A stretch of 64,000 nucleotides of DNA, taken from the NCBI GenBank assembly GCA_017304475.1, contig JAFKKV010000027.1:86570-150569 (forward strand), read 5' to 3'. Shown here in pieces: positions 40,631-48,350 of this stretch. Source of the DNA: Hyphomicrobiales bacterium (GTDB lineage: Bacteria > Pseudomonadota > Alphaproteobacteria > Rhizobiales > Phreatobacteraceae). The translations under genes and the position numbers were made by a program. Below the pieces are notes generated by a model. It had not been told where the DNA came from. It did no database searches and worked only from the letters and a program-made list of their open reading frames with translations. Every line of letters starts with the position of its first letter. The stretch's first letter is position 1.

Positions 40631-41591
40631 ATCTGGGATTGCCGGCCCGTTTCCGCGACGGGGCCTGTGGCGCGGGTTTGGCCATGGCCATCGCCCGGAT
40701 GATCTTGATGAAGGCGGTGACGGCGGGGGCCGGGGTTCGGTTGCGCGGATAGATCAGGCCGAAGTCGATGTCGATCGGCGTGGGCTTCATCACCAGATGA
40801 GCGAGTTCGCCCCGGGTCCAATAGGGTTCGAGCAGCGGCACCGGCGCCCAGCTGACCGCATCGCCCGACATCACGGCCTGGCGCATCGCGGCAAAGCTCT
40901 CGACCCAGATCCGGGGAACGAAGCCGCCGGATTTCGGCACGGTCAATGCGCGGTTCTCGCCGGCATTCTCCATGACCTCTGACGCATAATGGGTCGGGCG
41001 GGGGCCGGCGAGCGGAAAATGCGCGAGATCCATCTCCTGGATGGCCGGCCGCTTGAGAAGCGGATGTCCCGGACGGCAGAACAGGGCGACCTGGACGGTG
41101 ATCAGCTTCTCGAAGGCGAGCTCATCGAGCCCTTTCACCTCGACGAGGTCGGCGACGGCGATATCCGAATTGCCGTTCAGAACGTCCTTCACCGCGCGCC
41201 GGCTCTCGCTGGAGCGCATGCGGCAGCGAATATTCGGAAAGTCCTGCGCGAGCTGTCCCAGTGCCTGCGGCACCCAGAGCTCGGACGGGAAGGTTCCGGC
41301 GCTGACCGTGACCTCGCCGATCTCCAGCCCACGGGCGAGCCGGATCTCGCGGGTGAGATTGTCCATGCTGCGCATGACGGGCTGGCCCCAGGCCAGCACG
41401 ATCCGGCCGAACATGGTCGGCTCAGGAATGCCGGTACCCCGATCGAACAGCCGCACCTCCAGATCCGTCTCGATCGCCTGCAGCGCACGCGTCAAGGCCG
41501 ATTGGGTGATGCCCAGCGCCTCGGCGGCGCGGCCGAAATGACGGTGCTGCGCCAGGGCTTCCACGATCTCGATATGTCTCAGTGTCAGCAT
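40629..41591 (-). CDS. LysR family transcriptional regulator
   Basis: The 320-residue protein begins MLTLRHIEIVEALAQHRHFGRAAEALGITQSALTRALQAIETDLEVRLFDRG, the LysR winged-helix N-terminus (residues 1-60). The periplasmic-binding-protein-like effector domain follows (SAGTFPSELWVPQALGQLAQDFPNIRCRM). It is not divergent from an obvious target: the neighbour at 41846 encodes a surface protein in the opposite direction. The 254-bp gap (41592-41845) contains repeated AATTTGACA/AATTGTCA words, compatible with a LysR site, but no gene. Confidence 0.9.
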   Translation of the reverse strand: MLTLRHIEIVEALAQHRHFGRAAEALGITQSALTRALQAIETDLEVRLFDRGTGIPEPTMFGRIVLAWGQPVMRSMDNLTREIRLARGLEIGEVTVSAGTFPSELWVPQALGQLAQDFPNIRCRMRSSESRRAVKDVLNGNSDIAVADLVEVKGLDELAFEKLITVQVALFCRPGHPLLKRPAIQEMDLAHFPLAGPRPTHYASEVMENAGENRALTVPKSGGFVPRIWVESFAAMRQAVMSGDAVSWAPVPLLEPYWTRGELAHLVMKPTPIDIDFGLIYPRNRTPAPAVTAFIKIIRAMAMAKPAPQAPSRKRAGNPR

Positions 41592-41845
41592 GATGCGCTT
41601 GGCTCATTGAATTTTGACTTCGATGAATTTGACACATTGTCTCCTGAATTGTCATCACTTTCGAGCGATCGAGACTCACTGCCGGGGGGCCGTGCGGCGG
41701 GCTGGATCGCGGTCGAAGGGGATATCGCCGAGAGCGCGTGATTCCCGGGAGAACTGAAATCGCTCCGTCGCATCGGCGCCGGTGCGGCCATCGCGGGCAA
41801 GGAATGGGGAGCGGCGAAGCGCTGCTTCCGGGGGCATGAACGATC

Positions 41846-44146
41846 ATGAACGAGACCAGGCATAGGGCCCGGCGCCGCGCGGCGGCCGGGAGCGGGGCAG
41901 CTTTGTCCAAATGGTTGAGTGGAAGCGGCGTGCAGTCGTGCCTTTCGGCTGTCAGGCGTTTCGCCGCCGCCTTGGTCCTGGCGGTTCTTGCCGGCCTCGC
42001 CACGCCGAGCGCGGCCTTGGCCGTTTCGGCCGGCTGCACCGCCGTCAATGCCGGCGCCTTGAATGCGACGAACAGCGTGGGTGTAACGCTCACCGCCGCG
42101 TTCCTGAAGGGCGACAGGGTCCGGGCCAGCTACTCCGGCTCGACCGACTGGATCTATCTCTCGTTTCCCGCCGGCGGTCACGACAACCAGTTCAACCAAG
42201 GCACGGGTACGCTTATCGCAGACGTCGCCAACAATACGACCGGCGTCTCGTGGAACACACGCTATGGCACAGCCACCGTCACGGCCACCTGTATACCGGC
42301 GCCCGCGACCAGCAATACCGGCATTTCATCGTCGGCCAATCCAGCCACGCCCGGCGCATCCGTGACCTTCACCGCAACCGTTTTCGGCAATGCGGGCACA
42401 CCGACCGGCACCGTCACCTTTACCGATGGTGCGACGACGCTCGGCACGGGCACCCTTTCCGGCGGCACGGCCACCTTCTCCACGGCCGCGCTGACGCTGG
42501 GCAATCATTCGATCAAGGCGTCCTATGGTGGCGACAGCAATTATGCCGCCAGCACCTCGGGGACGCTGACGCAAATCATCGGCAATCCCACCACGACCAC
42601 CTCGGTGAGTTCCTCGCTCAATCCGGCCAGGCTCGGCCAGTCGGTCACCTTCACCGCGACGGTGACCGCCAGTTCCGGCACGCCGGCCGGCCCGGTCACC
42701 TTCTACGACGGTGCGACGCAGCTGGGCACTGCCACGCTCTCCGGTGGCTCGGCGACGTTTTCGACGTCGGCGCTGGCCATTGGCAACCACCGGATCACTG
42801 TCGTCTATGCCGACAGTGCCGACCACAAGGGCAGCACGTCCGCGCCGCTGAGCCAGGCCGTGATCGAAACCGGCACGACCACCACGCTCGTCTCCTCGCG
42901 CAATCCGAGCGAGGTCGGCCAGGCCGTCACCTTCACCGCGAGCGTCACCTCGCCCGGTGGCACGCCCACCGGTTCGGTGAGCTTCAGGAACGGCGGTACC
43001 GTCATCGGCACCGGCACGCTCGCCGGCGGCAGCGCCAGCTTCACCACGTCGTCGCTCGCCAAGGGCAGCCATGTCATCACCGCCGCCTATGACGGCGACG
43101 GCGGCTTCACCGCCAGCACCTCGGCCGGCCTCACCCAGGCGGTCAACATTCCCGGCGATAGCGTCCGGCTGCGCAGCCTGCAGGTCATCGTGACCCGCAT
43201 GGTGGCGCAGGTGTCCGGCCAGGCCATCACCGGCGCGGTCGATGCCGCCATCGCCGAGGCCTTCGCCGAGGATGGCGCCAGCCTCACCCCCACCCAGATG
43301 TCGCTTCGCTTCAACTCGGGTGCTGCCTCCGGCGAGCGCGGTGGCCGTACCCCGCGCGAGACCCGCGACTGGCTGTTCTGGATGGACATCCGCGGCATGA
43401 GCCAGCAGCCGGTCGATACCAACACCGCCCGCGTCGATATCCGCGGCAGCCAGATCAACGCGCTGGCCGGCGTCACCCGCCGGCTGACGCCCGGCCTGGT
43501 CGTCGGCGTCATGGGCGGCTTCGAGAGCTTCGACTTCACCTCGCAGTCGCTTGCTGGCCGCCTCAAGGGCCAGGGTCTCACCGCCGGCGCCTATCTCGGC
43601 TGGCAGATCATGCAGGGCATCCGCTTCGACGCGGCTCTCGCCCATTCCTGGCTCGACTATGAAGGCCAGGCCGGCACCGCTTCAGGCGCCTTTGCCGGGC
43701 GGCGCCTGCTCGCCAGCGCGGGCATTACCGGTACCTACCGGCTGCAGGCCTTCGTCTTCGAGCCTTCGGCGCGCGTCTTCGGCCTCTGGGAGAGCCAGAA
43801 CGCCTATATCGACAGCCTCGGCACGGCCCAGGACAAGAACAGCTTCATGACCGGCCGGGCTTCCGGCGGCCTGAAGGTCAGCTACAACTACGCCTATAGC
43901 CCGGTGGTGACGCTCATCCCCTCGCTCGGGCTCTATGGTGACTATTACTTCTCCGGCGACAGCGCCGCGGCGCTGAACTCCACCGGCACGGCTGCGATCG
44001 TCGACGGCTGGTCGGCGCGGCTTGCCGCCGGTCTCGGCCTGTCGATCGCCGGAGGCGCCAAGATGTCGATCGACGGCGAATTGGGCGGGCTGGGGTCCAC
44101 CACACGCCGCTGGACGGTGCGCGGCAAGGTGGCGGTGCCTTTCTGA
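41846..44146 (+). CDS. Autotransporter-like outer membrane protein with three Ig-like repeats
   Basis: The 766-residue protein has a long N-terminal signal region (hydrophobic core about 39-59) and an adhesin-like domain (62-150). Three bacterial Ig-like repeats follow at about 157-245, 249-340 and 343-433, each with NP...G..VTFTA.V....GTP.G.V.F.DG...LGT.TL.GG.A.F.T..L..G.H.I...Y.GD. A linker (440-500) leads to a C-terminal autotransporter beta-barrel (about 505-766) ending in the Phe of VAVPF. The passenger is presumably displayed on the surface and may mediate adhesion; that is family-based inference. A strong terminator follows the stop codon. Confidence 0.87.
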   Translation: MNETRHRARRRAAAGSGAALSKWLSGSGVQSCLSAVRRFAAALVLAVLAGLATPSAALAVSAGCTAVNAGALNATNSVGVTLTAAFLKGDRVRASYSGSTDWIYLSFPAGGHDNQFNQGTGTLIADVANNTTGVSWNTRYGTATVTATCIPAPATSNTGISSSANPATPGASVTFTATVFGNAGTPTGTVTFTDGATTLGTGTLSGGTATFSTAALTLGNHSIKASYGGDSNYAASTSGTLTQIIGNPTTTTSVSSSLNPARLGQSVTFTATVTASSGTPAGPVTFYDGATQLGTATLSGGSATFSTSALAIGNHRITVVYADSADHKGSTSAPLSQAVIETGTTTTLVSSRNPSEVGQAVTFTASVTSPGGTPTGSVSFRNGGTVIGTGTLAGGSASFTTSSLAKGSHVITAAYDGDGGFTASTSAGLTQAVNIPGDSVRLRSLQVIVTRMVAQVSGQAITGAVDAAIAEAFAEDGASLTPTQMSLRFNSGAASGERGGRTPRETRDWLFWMDIRGMSQQPVDTNTARVDIRGSQINALAGVTRRLTPGLVVGVMGGFESFDFTSQSLAGRLKGQGLTAGAYLGWQIMQGIRFDAALAHSWLDYEGQAGTASGAFAGRRLLASAGITGTYRLQAFVFEPSARVFGLWESQNAYIDSLGTAQDKNSFMTGRASGGLKVSYNYAYSPVVTLIPSLGLYGDYYFSGDSAAALNSTGTAAIVDGWSARLAAGLGLSIAGGAKMSIDGELGGLGSTTRRWTVRGKVAVPF

Positions 44147-44171
44147 GCCCCGCGCAAGACCTCGACGAGCA

Positions 44172-44201
44172 AGCCCGCCGGTTCAACCGGCGGGCTTTTT
44201 T
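44172..44201 (+). terminator. Intrinsic terminator of the autotransporter-like gene
   Basis: AGCCCGCCGG (44172-44181) pairs with CCGGCGGGCT (44187-44196) around TTCAA, followed by a T-run (44196-44201), 25 bp past the stop codon. Confidence 0.9.
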
Positions 44202-44314
44202 GTCCCTGGCCTGCTCGGTCCGGCGATGCGTTTTGATCATCGAATCTTGCCCTGAACGAATTGGCTCCCCTGTCCGGGTCCTGCGGCTTTGCTGTGATGG
44301 AGCTGCACGGCTGC

Positions 44315-44329
44315 TGCCAGAATCTGGCA
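44315..44329. promoter_or_regulatory. Putative operator of the YafY-type regulator, copy 1
   Basis: TGCCAG-AAT-CTGGCA is a perfect inverted repeat 32 bp upstream of the regulator's ATG. A near copy lies upstream of the VOC gene (45077-45091). Confidence 0.65.
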
Positions 44330-44361
44330 TCATTCCGGCTTTCGTGCCAAAGCCTCGGGTC

Positions 44362-45057
44362 ATGTCGCGGTCCGAACGCCTGCTCGATCTCCTGCAAGTC
44401 CTGCGTCGCCATCGCCGCCCCGTGAGCGGCCGGACGCTGGCCAGCGAACTCGGCGTCAGCATCCGCACGCTCTATCGCGACATCGCCACCTTACAGGCCC
44501 AGGGCGCGGACATCGAAGGCGAGCCCGGTATCGGCTATATCCTGCGACCGGGTTTCATGCTGCCGCCGCTGATGTTCTCGGAGGACGAGATCGAGGCGCT
44601 CGTTCTCGGCTCGCGCTGGGTCGCCGACCGCGCCGACGATCCCTTGGGATCGGCCGCCCGCAACGCGCTGGCGAAAATCGCCGCGGTGCTGCCCGCCGAC
44701 CTGCGCCAGGGGCTCGACAGCGCGGCGCTGATCGTCGGTCCGGGCGAAGCGATCGCCGCCGACGCGGTCGATCTCGCCGGCATCCGCAAGGCGATCCGCG
44801 GCGAGCGCAAGCTCGACATCGCCTATCGGGACGCCACGGGAACGCCGTCGCGCCGGATCATCTGGCCTTTCGCCCTGGGCTTCTTCGACCGTGTCAGGAT
44901 CGTGCTCGGCTGGTGCGAGCTGCGCCAGGACTTCCGGCATTTCCGGACCGACCGGATCGTTGACCTGACAGTGACCGACAGCCGCTATCCGCGCCGCCGC
45001 CAGGTACTTCTCAAGGCCTGGCGCGAAAAGGAGGGCATTGCCCGATCCTTTGAATGA
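44362..45057 (+). CDS. YafY-type (DeoR HTH/WYL domain) transcriptional regulator
   Basis: The ATG at 44362 gives 231 residues; the longer frame from 44200 starts inside the terminator region. The N-terminus SRSERLLDLLQVLRRHRRPVSGRTLASELGVSIRTLYRDIATLQAQGADIEGEPGIGYIL is a DeoR/HTH_11 winged helix (residues 1-62). The second half (RKAIRGERKLDIAYRDATGTPSRRIIWPFALGFFDRVRIVLGWCELRQDFRHFRTDRI) is a WYL-like sensor domain. Such regulators commonly sit beside VOC genes, as here. The palindrome upstream suggests autoregulation and control of the downstream VOC gene. Confidence 0.9.
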   Translation: MSRSERLLDLLQVLRRHRRPVSGRTLASELGVSIRTLYRDIATLQAQGADIEGEPGIGYILRPGFMLPPLMFSEDEIEALVLGSRWVADRADDPLGSAARNALAKIAAVLPADLRQGLDSAALIVGPGEAIAADAVDLAGIRKAIRGERKLDIAYRDATGTPSRRIIWPFALGFFDRVRIVLGWCELRQDFRHFRTDRIVDLTVTDSRYPRRRQVLLKAWREKEGIARSFE

Positions 45058-45076
45058 TCGGCTCTTCGCAGGATAC

Positions 45077-45091
45077 TGCCAGAAACTGACA
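45077..45091. promoter_or_regulatory. Putative operator of the YafY-type regulator, copy 2
   Basis: TGCCAG-AAA-CTGACA differs from copy 1 by two bases and lies 46 bp before the VOC gene start. This supports control of that gene by the neighbouring regulator. Confidence 0.6.
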
Positions 45092-45137
45092 GCATGTCGC
45101 TTTAGCGTCGCCTGGTCGAACAACAGGAGCGACATCG

Positions 45138-45509
45138 ATGACCCACCCGAGCTACCTTCTCCTCTATGTGAACAGCCCCGCGGCGAGCGGGCGTTTCTAC
45201 CAGGCCCTGCTGGCGAGCGAGCCGGTCGAGAGTTCCGAGACCTTTGTCCTGTTCGCCCTCGCGACCGGTCTCAAGCTCGGTCTCTGGTCGCGGCATACGG
45301 TCGAGCCGAAGCCGTCGGCGGCCGGTGGCGGCGCCGAGATCGGTTTCAGGCTCGACAGCGATGCCGAGGTCGACGCGACCCATGCGGCCTGGAAGGCGCA
45401 GGGCATCCCGATCCTGCAGGAGCCGACCGTGCTGGATTTCGGCCGGACCTTTGTCGGCCTCGATCCGGACGGCCACCGCCTGCGTGTCTACGCCCTGGCG
45501 CAGCAATAG
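45138..45509 (+). CDS. VOC family protein (phenazine/bleomycin-resistance-like)
   Basis: The 123-residue protein has the short VOC layout: YLLLYVNSPAASGRFYQALLASEPVESSETFVLFALATGLKLGLWSRHTVEPKP, then EIGFRLDSDAEVDATHAAWKAQGIPILQEPTVLDFGRTFVGLDPDGHRLRVYAL. The ending ...DPDGHRLRVY replaces the usual metal-ligand Glu region, so it may bind rather than convert its ligand. A regulator gene with a shared palindrome lies upstream, and an EVE-domain gene begins 16 bp downstream, making an operon likely. Confidence 0.87.
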   Translation: MTHPSYLLLYVNSPAASGRFYQALLASEPVESSETFVLFALATGLKLGLWSRHTVEPKPSAAGGGAEIGFRLDSDAEVDATHAAWKAQGIPILQEPTVLDFGRTFVGLDPDGHRLRVYALAQQ

Positions 45510-45524
45510 AGGCGGGGGCGCACC

Positions 45525-45947
45525 ATGACCGGCTACTGGATCGCGGTCGCTTCGGCGGAGCATGTCCGCCGCGGCCGGGCCGAAGGCTTCATGCAGGTCT
45601 GTCACGGCAAGGCCGGGCCGCTGCGGCGGGTCAGGCCGGGCGATCGCGTCGCCTATTACTCGCCAACGGTCACATTCGCGGCCAAGGACCGGCTGCAGGC
45701 CTTCACGGCCATCGGCACGGTGCGTTCGGGCGAAGCCTATCTCGCCGACATGGGCGGCGGCTTTCGCCCCTGGCGTCGCGACATCGCCTGGGACGAGGCG
45801 CGCGAGGCGCCGATCCGGCCCTTGCTCGACGCGCTGGATTTCACCGCCGGGCAGGCGAGTTGGGGTTACCAGTTCCGGTTTGGCCTGCTGCCGGTCGGCC
45901 GCCAGGACTTCGAACGGATCGAGGCCGCGATGGCAATCAGCACCTGA
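45525..45947 (+). CDS. EVE domain-containing protein
   Basis: The 140-residue protein matches the EVE/PUA-like fold of the UPF0310 type: YWIAVASAEHVRRGRAEGFMQVCHGKAGPLRRVRPGDRVAYYSPTVTFAAKDRLQAFTAIGTVRSGEAY, ending FGLLPVGRQDFERIEAAM. EVE domains are thought to bind modified nucleotides in RNA or DNA; the role of this stand-alone form is unknown. It follows the VOC gene by 16 bp and is probably cotranscribed. A GC-rich hairpin (45996-46019) lies between it and the convergent RraA-like gene. Confidence 0.92.
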   Translation: MTGYWIAVASAEHVRRGRAEGFMQVCHGKAGPLRRVRPGDRVAYYSPTVTFAAKDRLQAFTAIGTVRSGEAYLADMGGGFRPWRRDIAWDEAREAPIRPLLDALDFTAGQASWGYQFRFGLLPVGRQDFERIEAAMAIST

Positions 45948-45995
45948 TCGGCTGGCCGAACCTGGCCACGCCGGGGCAAGGCCGGCCGGGGCCTT

Positions 45996-46019
45996 CGCCG
46001 CGCCATTGCCGGCGCGGCG
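45996..46019. terminator. Hairpin between convergent genes
   Basis: CGCCGCGCC (45996-46004) pairs with GGCGCGGCG (46011-46019) around a 6-nt loop in the gap between the EVE and RraA-like genes. There is no T-run, so terminator function is uncertain. Confidence 0.35.
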
Positions 46020-46029
46020 GCCCGGGCGC

Positions 46030-46743
46030 TCAGCCGCGGGTCGTCTCGCTGACGAAAGCCTCGTAGCGCGCCTTGTTCTCGGCATTCGGCGGATAGAGCC
46101 CCGGCAGGCTGGCGCCGTTCTCGACTTCGCCCATGATCCAGCCTTCGAGGCGTTCCTGATCGGGTGCGATCGACACGACATGGTCGATGAGGGCCGCCGG
46201 GATCAGCACGGCGCCGTCGTCGTCCACCACGATGAGGTCGTCGGGGAACACCGCGACGCCGCCGCAGGCGATCGGCTCCTGCCAATTGACGAAGGTGAGG
46301 CCGGCGACCGAGGGGGGAGCAGCGCCGCCCTGGCACCAGACCGGCAGGCCGGTGCCGAGCACGCCGGCGACGTCGCGCACGACGCCGTCGGTGATCAGCG
46401 CCGCGACCCCCTTCTTCGCCATGCGGGCGCAGAGAATGTCGCCGAAAATGCCGGCATCGGTGACGCCCATGGCGTCGACCACGGCGATGCAGCCTTCCGG
46501 CATGGCCTCGATCGCTGCGCGGGTCGATGTCGGCGAGGACCAGGATTCAGGCGTCGCCAGGTCTTCGCGCGCCGGCACGAAGCGCAGCGTGAAGGCGCGC
46601 CCGACCAGGCGCGGCTGCCCGGCGCGGAGCGGCCGGGTGCCGCGCAGCCAGACATTGCGCAGGCCCTTCTTGAGCAGGACCGTGGTGATGGTGGCGGTCG
46701 AGATGACCGACAGCGTCTCGATGATCCTCGGATCGAGCGTCAT
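46030..46743 (-). CDS. RraA family protein (HMG/CHA aldolase-like)
   Basis: The ATG at 46743 gives 237 residues beginning TLDPRIIETLSVISTATITTVLLKKGLRNVWL. The core IAVVDAMGVTDAGIFGDILCARMAKKGVAALITDGVVRDVAGVLGTGLPVW has the G-D-I...A...G..G.VTDG.VRD pattern of RraA-like proteins. In the class II aldolase subgroup this pattern forms the metal and pyruvate site for 4-hydroxy-4-methyl-2-oxoglutarate cleavage; in true RraA it binds RNase E. The Asp and Arg of DGVVRD are present, so aldolase activity is possible. A LysR gene diverges from it. Confidence 0.9.
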   Translation of the reverse strand: MTLDPRIIETLSVISTATITTVLLKKGLRNVWLRGTRPLRAGQPRLVGRAFTLRFVPAREDLATPESWSSPTSTRAAIEAMPEGCIAVVDAMGVTDAGIFGDILCARMAKKGVAALITDGVVRDVAGVLGTGLPVWCQGGAAPPSVAGLTFVNWQEPIACGGVAVFPDDLIVVDDDGAVLIPAALIDHVVSIAPDQERLEGWIMGEVENGASLPGLYPPNAENKARYEAFVSETTRG

Positions 46744-46854
46744 GGTGAAGCGTCCTCGTGGCGGGGGATGCGGGCGATGCGGCCGCCGTCGATGCGGATG
46801 ACGGCACCGTGTCCCGGGTCTGAAGCAGCGGCGAGTATGCGGGCATGGCATCGG

Positions 46855-46899
46855 CAACAAAATCTATGTAATCGTGTATTCAGAAGATGGATTTTGTTG
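46855..46899. promoter_or_regulatory. Inverted repeat between RraA-like and LysR genes
   Basis: CAACAAAATC (46855-46864) and GATTTTGTTG (46890-46899) are perfectly complementary with a 25-nt spacer in the divergent promoter. The right arm ends 2 nt before the preferred LysR start. This is a plausible LysR binding region. Confidence 0.5.
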
Positions 46900-46901
46900 G
46901 C

Positions 46902-47774
46902 ATGGACACACGCTTCCTCGAGAGCTTCGTGACGGTCGTGGACAAGGGCTCCATCGCCGAGGCCGCGCGCCGGCTGCACCTGACGCCGGCGGCCGTCGCC
47001 CAGCGCCTGCGGGCGCTGGAAAGCGAGATCGGAAAGCCGCTGGTCTCGCGTGCCGGCCGCACCGTCAAGCCGACCGAAACCGGCATCGCCATGCTGGAGC
47101 GCGCCCGCCTGCTGCTGCGCCATGTCCGCGATCTCAAGGCGACCAGCGCGGACGGCGTCCTGATCGGCGAATTGCGCCTGGGCGCCACCGCGACCGCGCT
47201 GACCGGCATGATGCCGGCGATCCTGTCGTCGCTGGCGGCCGCGCATCCGCAGATCGAGATCTATATCGTGCCGGGCGTGTCGGTCGAACTCTATCACCAA
47301 GTGGTCAGCGGCGACCTGGATGCGGCCATCATCGTCCAGCCGCCATTCGCCATTCCGAAGGCCTGCGACTGGCAGACCCTGAATGAAGAGCCCTTAGTGG
47401 TGCTGACGCCGGCCGGGATGCCGGCGCAGACCCCCCATCGGATTCTCGCCACCCAGCCCTTCATTCGCTACGACCGCAACCATTGGGGCGGCCAGATTGT
47501 CGACCGCTATCTGCGCCAGGCGCGTATCCACCCGCAGGAGCGTTTCGAGCTCGACGCGCTCGACGCGATCGCCGCCATGGTCGATCGAGGCCTCGGCGTC
47601 TCCCTGGTGCCGGACTGGGCGCCGCCCTGGCCGGAGGGCCTGTCGCTCGCCAGGCTGCCGGTTCCCGAGCCGGGCTGGGGCAGGCGGGTCGGCCTGTTCT
47701 GGGGCCATATGTCGCCGCGCGCCGGGCTGGTACGGGCGCTGCGCGAAAATGCAGCGGCCGTCATGCGGCGCTGA
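46902..47774 (+). CDS. LysR family transcriptional regulator
   Basis: The 290-residue product starts MDTRFLESFVTVVDKGSIAEAARRLHLTPAAVAQRLRALESEIGKPLVSRAGRTVKPTETG, the LysR HTH. An ATG at 46887 would add five residues but overlaps the inverted repeat, and the canonical N-terminus favours 46902. The effector domain (IGELRLGATATALTGMMPAILSSLAAAHPQIEIYIVPG...AMVDRGLGVSLVPDW) follows. It diverges from the RraA-like gene and is its probable activator. Confidence 0.9.
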   Translation: MDTRFLESFVTVVDKGSIAEAARRLHLTPAAVAQRLRALESEIGKPLVSRAGRTVKPTETGIAMLERARLLLRHVRDLKATSADGVLIGELRLGATATALTGMMPAILSSLAAAHPQIEIYIVPGVSVELYHQVVSGDLDAAIIVQPPFAIPKACDWQTLNEEPLVVLTPAGMPAQTPHRILATQPFIRYDRNHWGGQIVDRYLRQARIHPQERFELDALDAIAAMVDRGLGVSLVPDWAPPWPEGLSLARLPVPEPGWGRRVGLFWGHMSPRAGLVRALRENAAAVMRR

Positions 47775-47850
47775 GCGGCGGCGGGCACCGGTTGTCGGCG
47801 TCCGCGTCAGCCGGGATCAAGCAGGCCCGCGTGATGCGGCGCCCCGGCGT

Positions 47851-48213
47851 TCAGCGAGCGATCGCGCGGGACCGAAGCCGCTCGACGACGAGCGGGCGCT
47901 TGTGCTCGACGACGACCGTGCGCTTGAACGGAGCGGCGGTCAGCGTGCGAACCGGCGGCTGCGGCTGCGGCTGCGGCCGCTGGCGCACAGGCAGGCCGGC
48001 GCTGCCGACCCGCTGCCGGATCTCGTCTTCGCTGCAGCCGAGCAGTCCGGCGGCAATGGCGATCTGATCGGTGGCGTTATCGGACAGGTCGGCCGCCGCT
48101 TCCAGGGCCTCGCGAATCGTCGGCGGCTCGTGGCGGGGCCGCAGGGTTCTTGCCGGAAGGGTTGTCCACGGGCGCATCGGTTTCTTTCCTGTCGAGCGGG
48201 CATGCATGCTCAT
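47851..48213 (-). CDS. Small hypothetical protein
   Basis: From the ATG at 48213 the product has about 120 residues: a basic N-terminus, a helical middle (PPTIREALEAAADLSDNATDQIAIAAGLLGCSEDEIRQRV), a Q-P repeat (RQRPQPQPQPP) and a basic tail (KRTVVVEHKRPLVVERLRSR). I do not recognise a family, but the KRTVVVE.KR tail recurs in small proteins of this bacterial group as far as I recall. The palindrome ACAATATTGT (48228-48237) lies just upstream. It is on the same strand as pxpC but 138 bp past its end. Confidence 0.55.
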   Translation of the reverse strand: MSMHARSTGKKPMRPWTTLPARTLRPRHEPPTIREALEAAADLSDNATDQIAIAAGLLGCSEDEIRQRVGSAGLPVRQRPQPQPQPPVRTLTAAPFKRTVVVEHKRPLVVERLRSRAIAR

Positions 48214-48350
48214 GTATGGTGCATCGCACAATATTGTATCGCGACGCAGCAATGCAAGACGCACTGGCGCTTGGCCGCCATTCCCTGGGCGAAATGCTCG
48301 TCCGCAATGGCGCACCGCTCAGGCCGATACTCAGTCCTGCGGGGGCCGAA

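Noticed and set aside
42310..43150. DNA tandem repeat or CRISPR-like array in the surface-protein gene
   Set aside because: The ~90-codon periodicity reflects three Ig-like protein repeats that are diverged at the DNA level; there are no short direct repeats with unique spacers.
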